A stretch of DNA of 64,000 nt, taken from contig CACJQK010000001.1 in the NCBI GenBank assembly GCA_902595515.1, positions 1-64,000 on the forward strand. The letters are read 5' to 3'. A model generated the notes under the pieces. It searched no databases. It saw only the letters and a list, made by a program, of their open reading frames with translations, and was not told the origin of the DNA. Positions 1 through 9,065 of the stretch are shown piece after piece. The position numbers were made by a program, and so were the translations under genes. Position 1 is the first letter of the stretch, and the number at the start of each line of letters is the position of its first letter. The stretch is from an uncultured SAR116 cluster alpha proteobacterium (lineage in GTDB: Bacteria; Pseudomonadota; Alphaproteobacteria; Puniceispirillales; Marisalimonadaceae).

Positions 1-100
1 TCCTTAAAACTTGCTTTTAAATGAAACTGTAAGTATCTCAAAATTTTGTTGACCCTAACCCAAATAATTTTAAAATTCAACTTTTTTTAATCTCTGATTT
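1..100 (-). promoter_or_regulatory. Leader downstream of tolB, probably upstream of pal
   Basis: This non-coding stretch lies just after tolB on the minus strand. In alphaproteobacteria tolB is normally followed by pal. The minus strand ends at the window edge in a purine-rich AAGGA, which could be the ribosome binding site of pal just outside the window. No convincing promoter hexamers or terminator hairpin were found. The assignment rests on synteny and is an inference. Confidence 0.3.
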
Positions 101-1441
101 TTAATTAGGTAATAATGGAGACCATGCAGGATCTGAACCATCACTAGGTGTAACTATTCTTGTTTCTCTAAATCCCGTAATATCAATTTTAAATAGATTT
201 ACGTTAGTACTTTTCCCATCGTCAATTGGGGCTTTTTGTTTAAAGTACATAAGCACCCTTCCATTTGGTGCCCAAGTTGGTCCTTCAACTAAGTACCCTT
301 GCGCTAATAATCTTTCCCCAGATCCATCTGGAGACATTACGCCAATATAAAATTTATTCTTAAGCATTTTAGTAAATGCAATAAGTTCTCCTTTTGGTGC
401 CCATACTGGTGTTGCATATCTTCCTTTTCCAAATGAAATTCTTGTAACATTTCTTCCATCAGAATCCATTAAATACAATTGCTGTGTCCCTCCACGATCA
501 GAGTTAAAAATAATTTTTTTGCCATCAGGAGAAAAACTTGGCGAGGTATCTATTGATAGGCTGTTAGTAAGTCTCTTTACTTCCTGATTGTTTAAATCCA
601 TTGTGTAAATATCTGTTATACCCTTGTCAGCTAGACTCATTATAATTTTATCACCAGAAGGTGAGAATCTGGGAGCGAAAGTCATACCTGGGAAAGATCC
701 TAACAATTCCTGCTGTCCTGTCTCTAAATTAAAAATATAAACTCTGGGCTCATTTTTAAAATATGCAAGATATGTAATTTCTTGTGAAGTAGGAGAAAAT
801 CTTGGAGTAAGTACCAAAAAACTTCCATCAGTTAAAAACTGATGATTTTCACCATCTTGATCCATAATAGCAAGTCTTTTGATACGTTTATTTTGAGGAC
901 CTGATTCAGCTACATAAACAATTCTTGTATCAAAATAACCACTATCTCCCGATAATCTTTCAAAGATCTCATCAGAAATAATATGTGCTACCCTTCGCCA
1001 AGCTTTTGAGTTGACTGACAATCTTAAACCAATAAGGTCTGTCTCGGCAATTACGTCCCATAACCTGAATTCTACTTCAATTTGATCGTCATTAATCTTT
1101 TTAACAGAACCTGTAATTAATGCTTTAATTCCCAAAGGTAACCAATCTGTGAAATTAGGTCTTACGGACGGACTAGTTGGAGGTGCTATAAAAGCTGCAC
1201 TTTCTATAGCCTTAAATTGTCCTGAACCTATTAAATTGTTTGAAATTACAGTTGAAATCTGCATTCCAATTTTATTAGCGCTTCCTTCTTCTCCAGTAAA
1301 ATTTGCGATAGCTATAGGTAATGGTTCGACTTGACCAGAATTAATTTTAATCCTTAAATCTTCTGAAAACGCTTGTGAAAAGTAAAGTGAAATTAGTAGG
1401 ATGATTGTCGGACAAAATATCGGCTTAAAACTTTTATACAA
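101..1441 (-). CDS. tolB: Tol-Pal system beta-propeller protein TolB
   Basis: Periplasmic TolB, which links the inner-membrane TolQRA motor to the outer-membrane lipoprotein Pal during envelope constriction. The 446-aa product has an N-terminal signal peptide (hydrophobic residues about 9-24, followed by AFSED), an N-terminal alpha/beta domain, and C-terminal WD40-like propeller repeats seen as recurring 'FSPDGKKI', 'WAPKGELI' and 'WAPNGR' motifs. Length is normal for the family. The start is TTG, preceded on the minus strand by a good GAGG Shine-Dalgarno sequence about 6 nt upstream; no nearby ATG fits better. It is the last tol gene in the window, 85 bp after tolA, and pal probably follows outside. 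Confidence 0.96.
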   Translation of the reverse strand: MYKSFKPIFCPTIILLISLYFSQAFSEDLRIKINSGQVEPLPIAIANFTGEEGSANKIGMQISTVISNNLIGSGQFKAIESAAFIAPPTSPSVRPNFTDWLPLGIKALITGSVKKINDDQIEVEFRLWDVIAETDLIGLRLSVNSKAWRRVAHIISDEIFERLSGDSGYFDTRIVYVAESGPQNKRIKRLAIMDQDGENHQFLTDGSFLVLTPRFSPTSQEITYLAYFKNEPRVYIFNLETGQQELLGSFPGMTFAPRFSPSGDKIIMSLADKGITDIYTMDLNNQEVKRLTNSLSIDTSPSFSPDGKKIIFNSDRGGTQQLYLMDSDGRNVTRISFGKGRYATPVWAPKGELIAFTKMLKNKFYIGVMSPDGSGERLLAQGYLVEGPTWAPNGRVLMYFKQKAPIDDGKSTNVNLFKIDITGFRETRIVTPSDGSDPAWSPLLPN

Positions 1442-1526
1442 AACTTACCTCAACTTTTTTATAAACAACTTAATTAAATATTTATTCTATGAGGCAGGAT
1501 TATGGCAAAAGAAAGAAAAAATTTAA

Positions 1527-2411
1527 TTAATAATTATTTATGAAAGAAGTATTAAAATCGAAAATGAAGTTTTTAAATTTATTTTCTTTACCTTTTGGAA
1601 GAGGTAAAGGTGAACTATCTAGAACAGCTCTTCTTGCTGCATCTGCTGCTGCTCTGTAAAATTTATTTTTTTTGTAGGAAGATTTGTCAAGAATTTTCGC
1701 ACTTTTTATAGTTCCATCAATATTTGCACTAATTTTTAATGGTATAATGATTTTAACCTCCGTAGCGGCATAAGAAAGATTAAAGTATTTTGTGACATGC
1801 ATTTGTATTCTATTAATATCTGTTTGGCTTAATTTTATTTCTGTTTGTTGAACTTGTCTGTGAGAATTACCGACTATCATCTTTAATTTTTTTAAAACTT
1901 CTTTGTTACTATTTTTTTTATCTTTTTTTACATTGTCTTTTATAGTTTCTGGCTTTGTTAATGTTTTAAGAATACCTCTCGCAAGGTTCTCTTTTTGTTT
2001 GTTTTTTATTTTTTCTGGTTTTTTAATTATTTTTGGGGGGGTTGACTTATTTTTCTTTTCTATCTCAATTTTTGGTCTTTTCTTTATTAATGCAGCAATC
2101 TCTTTTATTTCTTTCTCCTTTTTTAAAGCTAAATTCTTCTTTTCTACCATTTTTTTTGTTGGGATTGGCGGTGGTGGTGAGGGATTTTTATTATTTTTTT
2201 TCTCTTTAATAATTTTTTCATCAATTTCTTTTATTTTCTTTTTCTTTTTTTCTCCTAACTTTAGAGAGGTTTTAGAACTTATTGGAGTGTCCTCAACAAT
2301 GTCAATTGGTAATTCAATAGGCTCTTTTACTTTCAAAGCTGGCAAACCAAAATAAGCTAAAGTAAGAAAAATGGAGTGTAAACCAAAAGAAATAAAAGTA
2401 GATCTAATCAT
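1527..2411 (-). CDS. tolA: Cell envelope integrity protein TolA (TonB-like)
   Basis: TolA is the inner-membrane tether that transmits proton-motive force from TolQR to TolB and Pal. The 294-aa protein has one N-terminal membrane helix (about residues 5-25), a long Lys/Glu/Pro-rich middle region (about 45-180, with a PPPPP segment) equivalent to TolA domain II, and a C-terminal TonB/TolA-like fold with 'AADAARRAVLDSSPLPLPKG', typical of the TolA C-terminus. The lysine-rich middle reflects both the family and the AT-rich codon bias. It lies 4 bp after tolR, consistent with one transcript. The long antisense ORF here is a shadow of the low-complexity region. Confidence 0.9.
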   Translation of the reverse strand: MIRSTFISFGLHSIFLTLAYFGLPALKVKEPIELPIDIVEDTPISSKTSLKLGEKKKKKIKEIDEKIIKEKKNNKNPSPPPPIPTKKMVEKKNLALKKEKEIKEIAALIKKRPKIEIEKKNKSTPPKIIKKPEKIKNKQKENLARGILKTLTKPETIKDNVKKDKKNSNKEVLKKLKMIVGNSHRQVQQTEIKLSQTDINRIQMHVTKYFNLSYAATEVKIIIPLKISANIDGTIKSAKILDKSSYKKNKFYRAAADAARRAVLDSSPLPLPKGKENKFKNFIFDFNTSFINNY

Positions 2412-2415
2412 GATC

Positions 2416-2838
2416 TTAACCTTCTTGTAACTTAGCTACTAAGGCAACCTTCTTAAAACCAGAACTTTTGATTTTTGCAATTGTATCTAAGACCAAACCA
2501 TATGGAACATTTTTATCACCCCTAACGTATATTCTAAGATTTTTATTCCCTGAAGAAATGGCTTTTAACCTAGGTAATAATTGAAGAGTATCAATTTCTC
2601 TTTCTTGTATAAATACTTCTCCATTTTTCTTAATACTAATTATAATTGGATCACCTTTTGAGTTTAACTGTGAAGCTTTAGTTTTTGGTAGATCTACAGA
2701 AACTCCAACAGTTAATAATGGTGCAGTAATCATAAAAACTATTAGCAAAACCAACATTACATCAACAAAAGGTGTTACATTAATCTGTGACATTATTTTA
2801 TATTTTTTACTTAATTTATTATTTATGCGATTATACAT
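2416..2838 (-). CDS. tolR: TolR, proton-channel subunit (ExbD/TolR family)
   Basis: TolR forms the proton-driven motor with TolQ. The 140-aa protein has the family signature 'INVTPFVDVMLVLLIVFMIT'. The Asp within that single membrane helix (about residues 22-42) is the essential protonatable residue of the family. A periplasmic TolR/ExbD domain follows ('VSVDLPKTKA' onward). Its ATG abuts the tolQ stop codon with no gap, which suggests translational coupling and fixed stoichiometry. Confidence 0.97.
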   Translation of the reverse strand: MYNRINNKLSKKYKIMSQINVTPFVDVMLVLLIVFMITAPLLTVGVSVDLPKTKASQLNSKGDPIIISIKKNGEVFIQEREIDTLQLLPRLKAISSGNKNLRIYVRGDKNVPYGLVLDTIAKIKSSGFKKVALVAKLQEG

Positions 2839-3552
2839 TTAATTATCTTCAACTTGACGTAACAACACATTTGAAAACTCAATCGAAAAGTATTCTAGGT
2901 TATTAGATAATTTTTCTAAATCATTTGAAAATTTATTGTATGCCGCAACAGCAGGTATAGCAGCTAGTAATCCTAGTGCTGTTGCAAATAGTGCCTCAGC
3001 TATTCCCGGTGCAACTACTGCAAGACTAGTATTATTGCTGATAGCTATGGATTGAAATGCATTAACTATACCCCATACCGTACCTAACAAGCCAATAAAT
3101 GGAGCTACCGAACCAATTGAACCAAGAAAACTCATACCTTTTTCCAATCTCTCAATTTCTTTATTAATAGATATATGCATAGAGTTATTAATTCTTTGAA
3201 TAAAATCTTTTAATTTTGAGCTAGATAAGGTTTGTCTTTGATTTAGTTTATTAAATTCTCTCATTCCACTAATAAAAACTCTTACCTGAGAGTTACTGAC
3301 ATTTTCAGAATATTCTTGGTATAAATCATCTAAATTAACGCCTGACCAAAAAACATCTTCAAATTCAATTGATAATTTTTTTTCATTTCTTAAAAGCGCA
3401 TATTTATTAATTATAATTGCCCAACACCATATTGATGCAAAAATAAGAAGGAACATGACACCTTTTACAAATGGATCAGCTTGGAAAAAGAGTCCTAATA
3501 TAGTTAAATCAGGTCCACTTGATATTACCTCTGTTTTAACATCTGGATTCAT
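2839..3552 (-). CDS. tolQ: TolQ, proton-channel subunit (MotA/TolQ/ExbB family)
   Basis: TolQ is the multi-span partner of TolR in the inner membrane. The 237-aa protein has a first membrane helix at about residues 28-50, a cytoplasmic loop, and the paired helices carrying the family motifs 'FIGLLGTVWGIVNAFQSI' and 'EALFATALGLLAAIPAVAAY'. Length matches the family. The start is ATG with GAGG upstream. It follows ybgC by about 23 bp, the classic ybgC-tolQRAB arrangement. Confidence 0.97.
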   Translation of the reverse strand: MNPDVKTEVISSGPDLTILGLFFQADPFVKGVMFLLIFASIWCWAIIINKYALLRNEKKLSIEFEDVFWSGVNLDDLYQEYSENVSNSQVRVFISGMREFNKLNQRQTLSSSKLKDFIQRINNSMHISINKEIERLEKGMSFLGSIGSVAPFIGLLGTVWGIVNAFQSIAISNNTSLAVVAPGIAEALFATALGLLAAIPAVAAYNKFSNDLEKLSNNLEYFSIEFSNVLLRQVEDN

Positions 3553-3575
3553 TTTTATAACCTCACAAATTCTAG

Positions 3576-4043
3576 TTATTTATTTTGAAAAAATTTACAA
3601 TTCAAAATTTTATTAATTCTTTTTACTTTAAAATCTTTATTGATTGCTACTATTTGAATTATGCCCGATACTAATAACTCAATTTTTTTTTCCATGCCAA
3701 AAAAGCGATATGCTTCTTGTTTAATAGTTATACTCGTATTTTTGGCATATTTAAGGCAACTTTTAATTAAAATTATATCATTAAACAATGCTGGTTTGTG
3801 CCAAATTAAATCAGCTTTTCTAATAACTAAACTTATATTATGGTTTTTTCTTAAATCAACTTGATCTATTTTTAATAAATTCAATAAAGATGTTCGAGCT
3901 CTTTCAAAATATTTTAGATAATTGGTATGATATACAATCTGCCCTGCATCTGTATCTTCATAATAAACTTTAAGGTAGTAGTAATGATTTTCATCTTGGA
4001 TTTCTCCATCAAGATTTTTAAAATTATTATATTTAGATTTCAT
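3576..4043 (-). CDS. ybgC: Tol-Pal associated acyl-CoA thioesterase YbgC
   Basis: Cytosolic hotdog-fold thioesterase of the 4-hydroxybenzoyl-CoA thioesterase/YbgC family, conserved at the head of tol operons. The diagnostic motif 'VYYEDTDAGQIVYHTNYLKY' (about residues 26-45) contains the catalytic Asp of the family. The 155-aa length is slightly above the usual ~135 because of a short N-terminal extension. It begins 4 bp after the ruvB stop. Its physiological substrate is unknown; in other bacteria it has been linked to phospholipid metabolism. Confidence 0.92.
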   Translation of the reverse strand: MKSKYNNFKNLDGEIQDENHYYYLKVYYEDTDAGQIVYHTNYLKYFERARTSLLNLLKIDQVDLRKNHNISLVIRKADLIWHKPALFNDIILIKSCLKYAKNTSITIKQEAYRFFGMEKKIELLVSGIIQIVAINKDFKVKRINKILNCKFFQNK

Positions 4044-4047
4044 CAGT

Positions 4048-5106
4048 TTAGTTTTTAGATGTGTCTATAAGATCAATCTGTTCCACTGCATTTTTTGGAG
4101 GGCTTAGACCTAAATGTCTCCATCCTGAGGCTGAAACAAACCGTCCTCTAGAGGACCTTTGAATTAATCCACGCTGTAATAAATATGGCTCAATTACTTC
4201 TTCAATCATATCTTTTTGCTCGGATAAAGTTGCTGACAAAGTATCTAAGCCTACAGGACCACCGTGATATTTTTCTATAATTATTTTTAAATATTTTCTA
4301 TCAATTGCATCTAAACCTGATGAGTCAACATCTAGCTGAGATAAAGCATTTTCTGCAAACTTATGATCTATAATATTTGTGTTTGAAACGGAAAGAATAT
4401 CCCTTACACGCCTCAACAATCTTCCAGCAACTCTAGGAGTGCCTCTTGATCTTCTAGCAATCTCATAAGCACCACTTTCTTGCAGACTAACCTTTAATTT
4501 TTCAGCCTGTTTTAGCAGAATTTTAACTAAATCATTTGGATTATAAAATTCCATTCTAATTTGGATACCAAACCTATCTCTTAAAGGAGTTGTTAAAAGA
4601 CCAGAACGAGTAGTTGCACCAACTAATGTAAAAGGAGGTAGATCAATTTTAATTGTTCTTGCGGAAGGCCCCTCACCTATAATCAAATCTAATTGTAAAT
4701 CTTCCATTGCTGGGTATAGAATTTCTTCAATATTTGGAGAAAGTCTGTGTATTTCGTCTATAAACAAAACATCCTTAGGTTTTAAATTTGTTAACAAAGC
4801 TGCTAAATCACCTGCTTTGTTAATAATTGGGCCAGAGGTGGCTTTAAAACCTACACCAAGTTCGATAGAAATTATCTGCGCAAGTGTAGTCTTACCTAGT
4901 CCTGGTGGACCAAATAAAAGCACATGATCCATTGCTTCTTTCCGAGTTTCTGCTGCTGTAATGAATGTTAATAAATTTTTTTGAACTTGTGGTTGACCTA
5001 TAAATTCAGAGATACGTCTTGGTCTGAGGCTTATATCATTAGATTCTATATTATTAATAACATCTGAGTTGACTAACCTTTCATCTATTTCATTATCGTC
5101 AATCAT
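4048..5106 (-). CDS. ruvB: Holliday junction DNA helicase RuvB
   Basis: AAA+ ATPase that drives branch migration with RuvA. The 352-aa product shows Walker A 'GPPGLGKTT', Walker B 'LFIDEIHRL', sensor '[10 protein letters not shown]', the arginine-rich '[17 protein letters not shown]' segment, and a C-terminal winged helix ('[17 protein letters not shown]'). Length is as expected. Its ATG overlaps the ruvA stop by 4 bp (ATGA), so the two are translationally coupled. Confidence 0.98.
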   Translation of the reverse strand: MIDDNEIDERLVNSDVINNIESNDISLRPRRISEFIGQPQVQKNLLTFITAAETRKEAMDHVLLFGPPGLGKTTLAQIISIELGVGFKATSGPIINKAGDLAALLTNLKPKDVLFIDEIHRLSPNIEEILYPAMEDLQLDLIIGEGPSARTIKIDLPPFTLVGATTRSGLLTTPLRDRFGIQIRMEFYNPNDLVKILLKQAEKLKVSLQESGAYEIARRSRGTPRVAGRLLRRVRDILSVSNTNIIDHKFAENALSQLDVDSSGLDAIDRKYLKIIIEKYHGGPVGLDTLSATLSEQKDMIEEVIEPYLLQRGLIQRSSRGRFVSASGWRHLGLSPPKNAVEQIDLIDTSKN

Positions 5107-5774
5107 CTTGTCACCTGAGTTAAAGCTTTTAAGGCTAAAGGTATAATATAACCAACTGTAAAGTCTTTACTTTCGTGTTTCAAAGTAAATTCTTTTTTAA
5201 TTTTCATTACTGTTGAAAAGACTTCACTTCTATTATAGCCAAGGTTAACAAGAGCGGAAATGACATCTTCTACAACTTTAGTTTCAATATTATTAGTTTC
5301 ATTTACTAAACTTAAATTTTCTAGGGGAGTTTCAACGATATCTATATTTTTATCTATATTTATAAGATTAAGATTAGATACTTTTTCCAACAATTCTGTG
5401 GCTATCCTTCCGGCAACCTTTGAACCAACTCCTTCTGCTCTTGAAATCATAGCTTTATCACCTGATGAAATCGCTAAAATTAATTCGTCAATAGTAAGTG
5501 CCGAAAGAATAGAAAGTGCAGCTTTAGGCCCAACGCCTTGAACAGATTGTAATAACTTAAAGATAGTCTGGTCAATTTTGTTAAAAAAACCATACATTAC
5601 AATTTTATCATCTTTCACTTGTAAATCTGTAAACATCTCCAACTTTGAACCAATATTACCTAAAGAAGATATGACTTTAGATGAGACATTAAGAAGATAT
5701 CCTACGCTATTTACTTCTAAAACAATTTCTGATTTTGAAATCGACTTTAATGTACCTGAAAGAGAAGCTATCAT
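5103..5774 (-). CDS. ruvA: Holliday junction branch migration protein RuvA
   Basis: RuvA recognises four-way junctions and loads RuvB. The 223-aa protein starts with the OB-fold motif 'MIASLSGTL', has helix-hairpin-helix segments ('[20 protein letters not shown]' and '[19 protein letters not shown]'), a variable linker (about 140-170) and a C-terminal domain ('[15 protein letters not shown]') that contacts RuvB. It lies between ruvC (30 bp upstream) and ruvB (4-bp overlap). Confidence 0.97.
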   Translation of the reverse strand: MIASLSGTLKSISKSEIVLEVNSVGYLLNVSSKVISSLGNIGSKLEMFTDLQVKDDKIVMYGFFNKIDQTIFKLLQSVQGVGPKAALSILSALTIDELILAISSGDKAMISRAEGVGSKVAGRIATELLEKVSNLNLINIDKNIDIVETPLENLSLVNETNNIETKVVEDVISALVNLGYNRSEVFSTVMKIKKEFTLKHESKDFTVGYIIPLALKALTQVTR

Positions 5775-5804
5775 ATCTTGCCTTAATTACTAAAATATTA
5801 ATTA

Positions 5805-6350
5805 TTATTTATTTTCCTCTTTAAGTAATGCTTTTGCAATTGCTAAATTTAGACCATCACTCTTGTTTGAAATAGAAAGTTTATTATCATAACCAATGTT
5901 TTGACCAGAAATCGCAATGGCTAGGGCATCTGAACTGTCTTCATTTTTGGGAACAATATTTAATAATTTTTCAATCATTGATTTAATCTGTTCTTTAGAT
6001 GCGCTTCCATAACCAGTTACTGTCTTTTTGACAAACTTTGGAGATAACTCATTTACAATCAATCCAGCCTCAGCTAGTGCAATCATTGATGCTCCTCTTG
6101 CCATTCCAAGTTTTAAACTACTGATTGATCCAGACCCAACAAATATTTTTTCTATCACAGACATATTAGGATTATATTTTTTTATTATTATTAGTAATTG
6201 GTTTTTTATTTCAAGTAATCTTTTACCATCATCAAGTTTAGTTGAAGGTGATATGGATCCATCTTTGATGTGAAGTATTTTATTATTTTTAAACTCAACC
6301 ACTCCCCAGCCTGTATGCCTTAAACCAGGATCTACACCTATGACTCTCAA
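5805..6350 (-). CDS. ruvC: Crossover junction endodeoxyribonuclease RuvC
   Basis: Holliday-junction resolvase with an RNase H-like fold. Acidic active-site residues are visible: Asp7 in 'VIGVDPGLRHTGWG', Glu in 'MSVIEKIFVG' and the Asp pair in 'EDSSDALAIAI'. The 181-aa length fits. The start codon is TTG (Met-Arg-Val-Ile-Gly), supported by an AAAGG Shine-Dalgarno about 6 nt upstream and by family alignment. It sits 11 bp after yebC and heads ruvCAB. Confidence 0.97.
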   Translation of the reverse strand: MRVIGVDPGLRHTGWGVVEFKNNKILHIKDGSISPSTKLDDGKRLLEIKNQLLIIIKKYNPNMSVIEKIFVGSGSISSLKLGMARGASMIALAEAGLIVNELSPKFVKKTVTGYGSASKEQIKSMIEKLLNIVPKNEDSSDALAIAISGQNIGYDNKLSISNKSDGLNLAIAKALLKEENK

Positions 6351-6361
6351 ATTAAAACCTT

Positions 6362-7108
6362 TTATATATTAATTTTATTAATTATTTCGTCTTCAATATC
6401 AAAATTACTATAAACACCTTGAACATCTTCACAATTATCAAGAGTGTCTAAAAGCTTTAAAATTGATATGGCTTTCTTTTCGTCATCTATTTTAATAAAG
6501 TTTTCAGGTTGCCATATGATTTGTGCTTGCTCAGGCATGCCTAACAATTTTTCCAGCTTTTCACGAACATTATTAAACTCATTTACAGATGTAAATATTT
6601 CATGATTGTTTTCATCAGAATTGACATCATCTGCTCCTACATCACTTGCAATCTCAAAAATATCTTCATCACTTTTTATATTTTTATTATAGATAATTTG
6701 ACCAATATTGTTAAACATAAAGGAAACCGAACCAGTTTCACCCAAAGTTCCACCATATTTAGTAAAAGAGGACCTGACTTCAGCTGCAGTTCTATTTCGA
6801 TTATCTGTTACTGCATCAACAATAAGAGCAATTCCACCACTTGCATAGCCTTCATATCTAATTTCTTCAAGATTCGATGACTGGCCAGATTCTGCTTTTT
6901 TAATAACTCTTTCAATATTATCTTTAGGCATATTCACTGATCTACAAGCAGAAAGAGCAGACCTTAACCTCGGATTACTTGAAGGATCTGTACCTCCTCG
7001 AACAGCTACTTGTAATTCTTTTGTAAGTCTTGCAAACTTTTTTGCTCGCTTTGCATCTTGGGCTCCTTTACGATGCATAATATTTTTAAATTTCGAGTGA
7101 CCTGCCAT
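6362..7108 (-). CDS. yebC: YebC/PmpR family regulator / TACO1 homologue
   Basis: YebC-family protein, known as a transcription regulator in some bacteria and as a translation factor acting on difficult proline stretches in others. The 248-aa product begins with the family signature 'MAGHSKFKNIMHRKGAQDAK' and contains 'EVRSSFTKYGGTLGETGSV'. Length is typical. It sits directly upstream of ruvC, its usual position in alphaproteobacteria and many other groups. Confidence 0.96.
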   Translation of the reverse strand: MAGHSKFKNIMHRKGAQDAKRAKKFARLTKELQVAVRGGTDPSSNPRLRSALSACRSVNMPKDNIERVIKKAESGQSSNLEEIRYEGYASGGIALIVDAVTDNRNRTAAEVRSSFTKYGGTLGETGSVSFMFNNIGQIIYNKNIKSDEDIFEIASDVGADDVNSDENNHEIFTSVNEFNNVREKLEKLLGMPEQAQIIWQPENFIKIDDEKKAISILKLLDTLDNCEDVQGVYSNFDIEDEIINKINI

Positions 7109-7134
7109 TTAAATAACTCCAGTAAAATTAAAAA

Positions 7135-7947
7135 TTAGGTTTTTAAAAATACTTGTTCTAATTTACCTCCCAATCTAAGAGGATTTATTGATTTACTCAA
7201 ACCAGTAGCATTTGTTTCAATTAAAACAGCACATAAAGTTGGCTCCCCAGATGATACTTCAAGTCTAGCTTTCTTATTATTTGGATGTGTAAACCTTTTT
7301 AGGGCATCATCTTTATTCATACCGATAATAGAATTATAATCGCCACTCATGCCAACATCTGTTATGTAGGCAGTCCCTTTGTCTAAAATTTGATGATCGG
7401 CAGTAGGTACGTGAGTATGTGTGCCAACCACTGCAGATACTACTCCATCAAGAGCATTAGCTATTGCCATTTTTTCAGACGAAGCTTCACCATGTACATC
7501 TACTAATGAAAAATTAACATTTTCATTAAGTTTGAGATATTTTACAATATCAGGAATTTTATCGAAGACAGGATCTGTTTTAGTCATAAATAAATTAGTC
7601 ATAATATTTGCAACCCCGAGGGATCCTGCATTTACTTTAATTACTGTCATTCCCAATCCAGGAGTTCCTTTAATCATATTTAAGGGACGAAGCAACCTAT
7701 CACTTTTAGAGATATAAGATATTATTTCTCTTTTATCCCAAATATGATTACCGGTTGTTAGGACATCAGCGCCAGCTGAAAAGAAATCATCACATATAGA
7801 AGGAGTAACGCCAAATCCACCAGCCGCGTTTTCTACATTAACAATGACAGCATCAAGTCGAAGTTGATCCTTTAATTCTACAATTTTCTTTTGAGCAAAA
7901 TTTCTTGCTTTTCTTCCTACTATATCTCCAATAAATAGTACTCTCAT
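7135..7947 (-). CDS. YmdB family metallophosphoesterase (TIGR00282)
   Basis: Calcineurin-like phosphoesterase of the YmdB family; the Bacillus member has 2',3'-cyclic nucleotide phosphodiesterase activity. Metal-binding motifs are present: 'MRVLFIGDIVGR' (Asp), 'ENAAGGFGV' (Glu/Asn), 'LTTGNHIWD' (GNH), 'VDVHGEASSEK' and 'VVGTHTHVPTAD'. I chose the ATG at 7947 because a strong AAGAAGG lies just upstream and family proteins start with MRVLFIGD. The longer track ORF begins 8 codons earlier at an ATG overlapping the previous stop, with no clear Shine-Dalgarno. The product is 270 aa. Confidence 0.9.
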   Translation of the reverse strand: MRVLFIGDIVGRKARNFAQKKIVELKDQLRLDAVIVNVENAAGGFGVTPSICDDFFSAGADVLTTGNHIWDKREIISYISKSDRLLRPLNMIKGTPGLGMTVIKVNAGSLGVANIMTNLFMTKTDPVFDKIPDIVKYLKLNENVNFSLVDVHGEASSEKMAIANALDGVVSAVVGTHTHVPTADHQILDKGTAYITDVGMSGDYNSIIGMNKDDALKRFTHPNNKKARLEVSSGEPTLCAVLIETNATGLSKSINPLRLGGKLEQVFLKT

Positions 7948-7967
7948 AAAACCTTCTTTAAATTTTA

Positions 7968-8554
7968 TCAATTAATATTAGATAACACATCTTTTTCTGT
8001 AATAATGCAGTCCAATTTTATATCATGTTTTTCTCTAGGTATCTTTTTTTCTTCTTGAATGCTATATGCAAGACCAATTGTAATAAAAAATTTCTTTTCT
8101 TTTTTAAAGTATTTTTTTAAATAATTTATTGATTTATCGTAATATCCACCTCCATAGCCTAATCTATAAAATTCTCTATCAAATGAAAGTAATGGAACTA
8201 CTAATATTTGTGGGAAAATAGATATCTGAGTTTTTTTTGGTTCCATTGTACCAAATGGACCATTTATTAATTCATCATTTGGTATCCATTTCTTAAATTC
8301 CATAGATTTATTTTTCTTATCTATTATCGGCAAAGAGAGTGTTACTCTTTTTTGTTGTAAATAATAAATGAAATCAAATGGAGAAATCTCATTATTTATT
8401 GGGAGGTATAAACCTGCAGTTTCAATTTTTTTAGTACTACGAAAAATTTTATTTAAGCAAATATGAATTGATTTTTTTAAGTTAACTTTTGCCTTAAAAT
8501 CTAATTGAAATTTTATTCTTTTTTTTTTGCGACAATTCTAAGTGTATTTTTCAT
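7968..8554 (-). CDS. fau: 5-formyltetrahydrofolate cyclo-ligase, apparent 1-nt frameshift near N-terminus
   Basis: ATP-dependent conversion of 5-formyl-THF to 5,10-methenyl-THF. The ORF track shows only a 121-aa C-terminal piece from a TTG that is clearly internal. Reading the minus strand upstream, the same frame stays open and encodes the missing N-terminal half ('KIETAGLYLPINNEISPFD', then 'KRVTLSLPIID'), but it has no ATG, GTG or TTG before its stop. An ATG at 8554 begins a good 5-FCL N-terminus ('MKNTLRIVAKKK') in another frame, and the frames meet at a run of 10 A (8519-8528). One extra A would give a 195-aa protein of normal length. C-terminal motifs 'LGYGGGYYDKS' and 'GLAYSIQ' are intact. 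It may be a sequencing error, slippage or a young frameshift. Confidence 0.82.
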
Positions 8555-8570
8555 CTGAAGCTCTAATTTT

Positions 8571-8730
8571 AAGATGAAAGCCAAATAGTCGTCGGATAAG
8601 TTATCCTATGTTGCCTGTTAAACAGGTGGGCACCATTTAATTTAACCAAGGCTAAAGCAGTGACGGTTCCCTAAGAATACTTATGGCCCCAAGGATTAAA
8701 GTTCCTAACAAAAAATCCAGCTTTCATTAT
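8571..8730 (-). ncRNA. ssrS: 6S RNA (SsrS)
   Basis: The long gap between zapA and the cyclo-ligase gene fits 6S RNA, which binds sigma70 RNA polymerase. The two ends pair perfectly: ATGAAAGC at the 5' end (minus strand) with GCTTTCAT at the 3' end, enclosing about 160 nt. The interior shows GC-richer blocks such as TTGGGGCC, TTAGGGAACCG and GTGCCCACCTG that stand out from the AT-rich background and can form the interrupted long helix around a central bubble. The order zapA-ssrS-fau is conserved across many proteobacteria and is the strongest support. Ends are approximate. Confidence 0.85.
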
Positions 8731-8736
8731 TTGAAC

Positions 8737-9048
8737 TTATTTATTTTCAAGTAACTTTGCAACTTTATTCATTCTTTGAGTAGCTTTTTCTAACCAATTA
8801 ATAAGCTCATTTATGACATTATCATGATCTGAATTATATTGTTGTGCAATAGATTTATCAGCTAGTATTAAAGATGTCATTGCTAATAATCTTGATTCTC
8901 CTACTGTTTCCGAAACATTTGATAGACTTGCAATAACTTTATTAACCTCTTTTGACGACTCAATAAGTCTATCCTCTTCTCCAGCCATACAAGAAACTGG
9001 ATATACTACTCCATTTATTTCAATTTTAACAGTTACAATTTCTGACAT
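8737..9048 (-). CDS. zapA: Cell division protein ZapA
   Basis: Small FtsZ-ring-associated protein. The 103-aa product has the ZapA N-terminal globular domain ('VTVKIEINGVVYPVSCMAGE'-like start, then 'EEDRLIESSKEVNKVIASL') and a C-terminal coiled coil (about 68-103). Its position directly before the 6S RNA gene supports the assignment. It follows a small coiled-coil gene by 17 bp and is probably co-transcribed with it. Confidence 0.9.
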   Translation of the reverse strand: MSEIVTVKIEINGVVYPVSCMAGEEDRLIESSKEVNKVIASLSNVSETVGESRLLAMTSLILADKSIAQQYNSDHDNVINELINWLEKATQRMNKVAKLLENK

Positions 9049-9065
9049 ATTTACCTTAGTAAGTT

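Noticed and set aside
1903-2355. 150-aa ORF antisense to tolA
   Set aside because: It is the mirror of the Lys-rich low-complexity domain of TolA (Phe/Ser-rich translation), with no gene signals; a shadow ORF.
8333-8736. Cyclo-ligase as a pseudogene truncated at its TTG start
   Set aside because: The N-terminal half is present in frame upstream and conserved; only one base in a homopolymer separates it from a good ATG, so a decayed pseudogene is unlikely.
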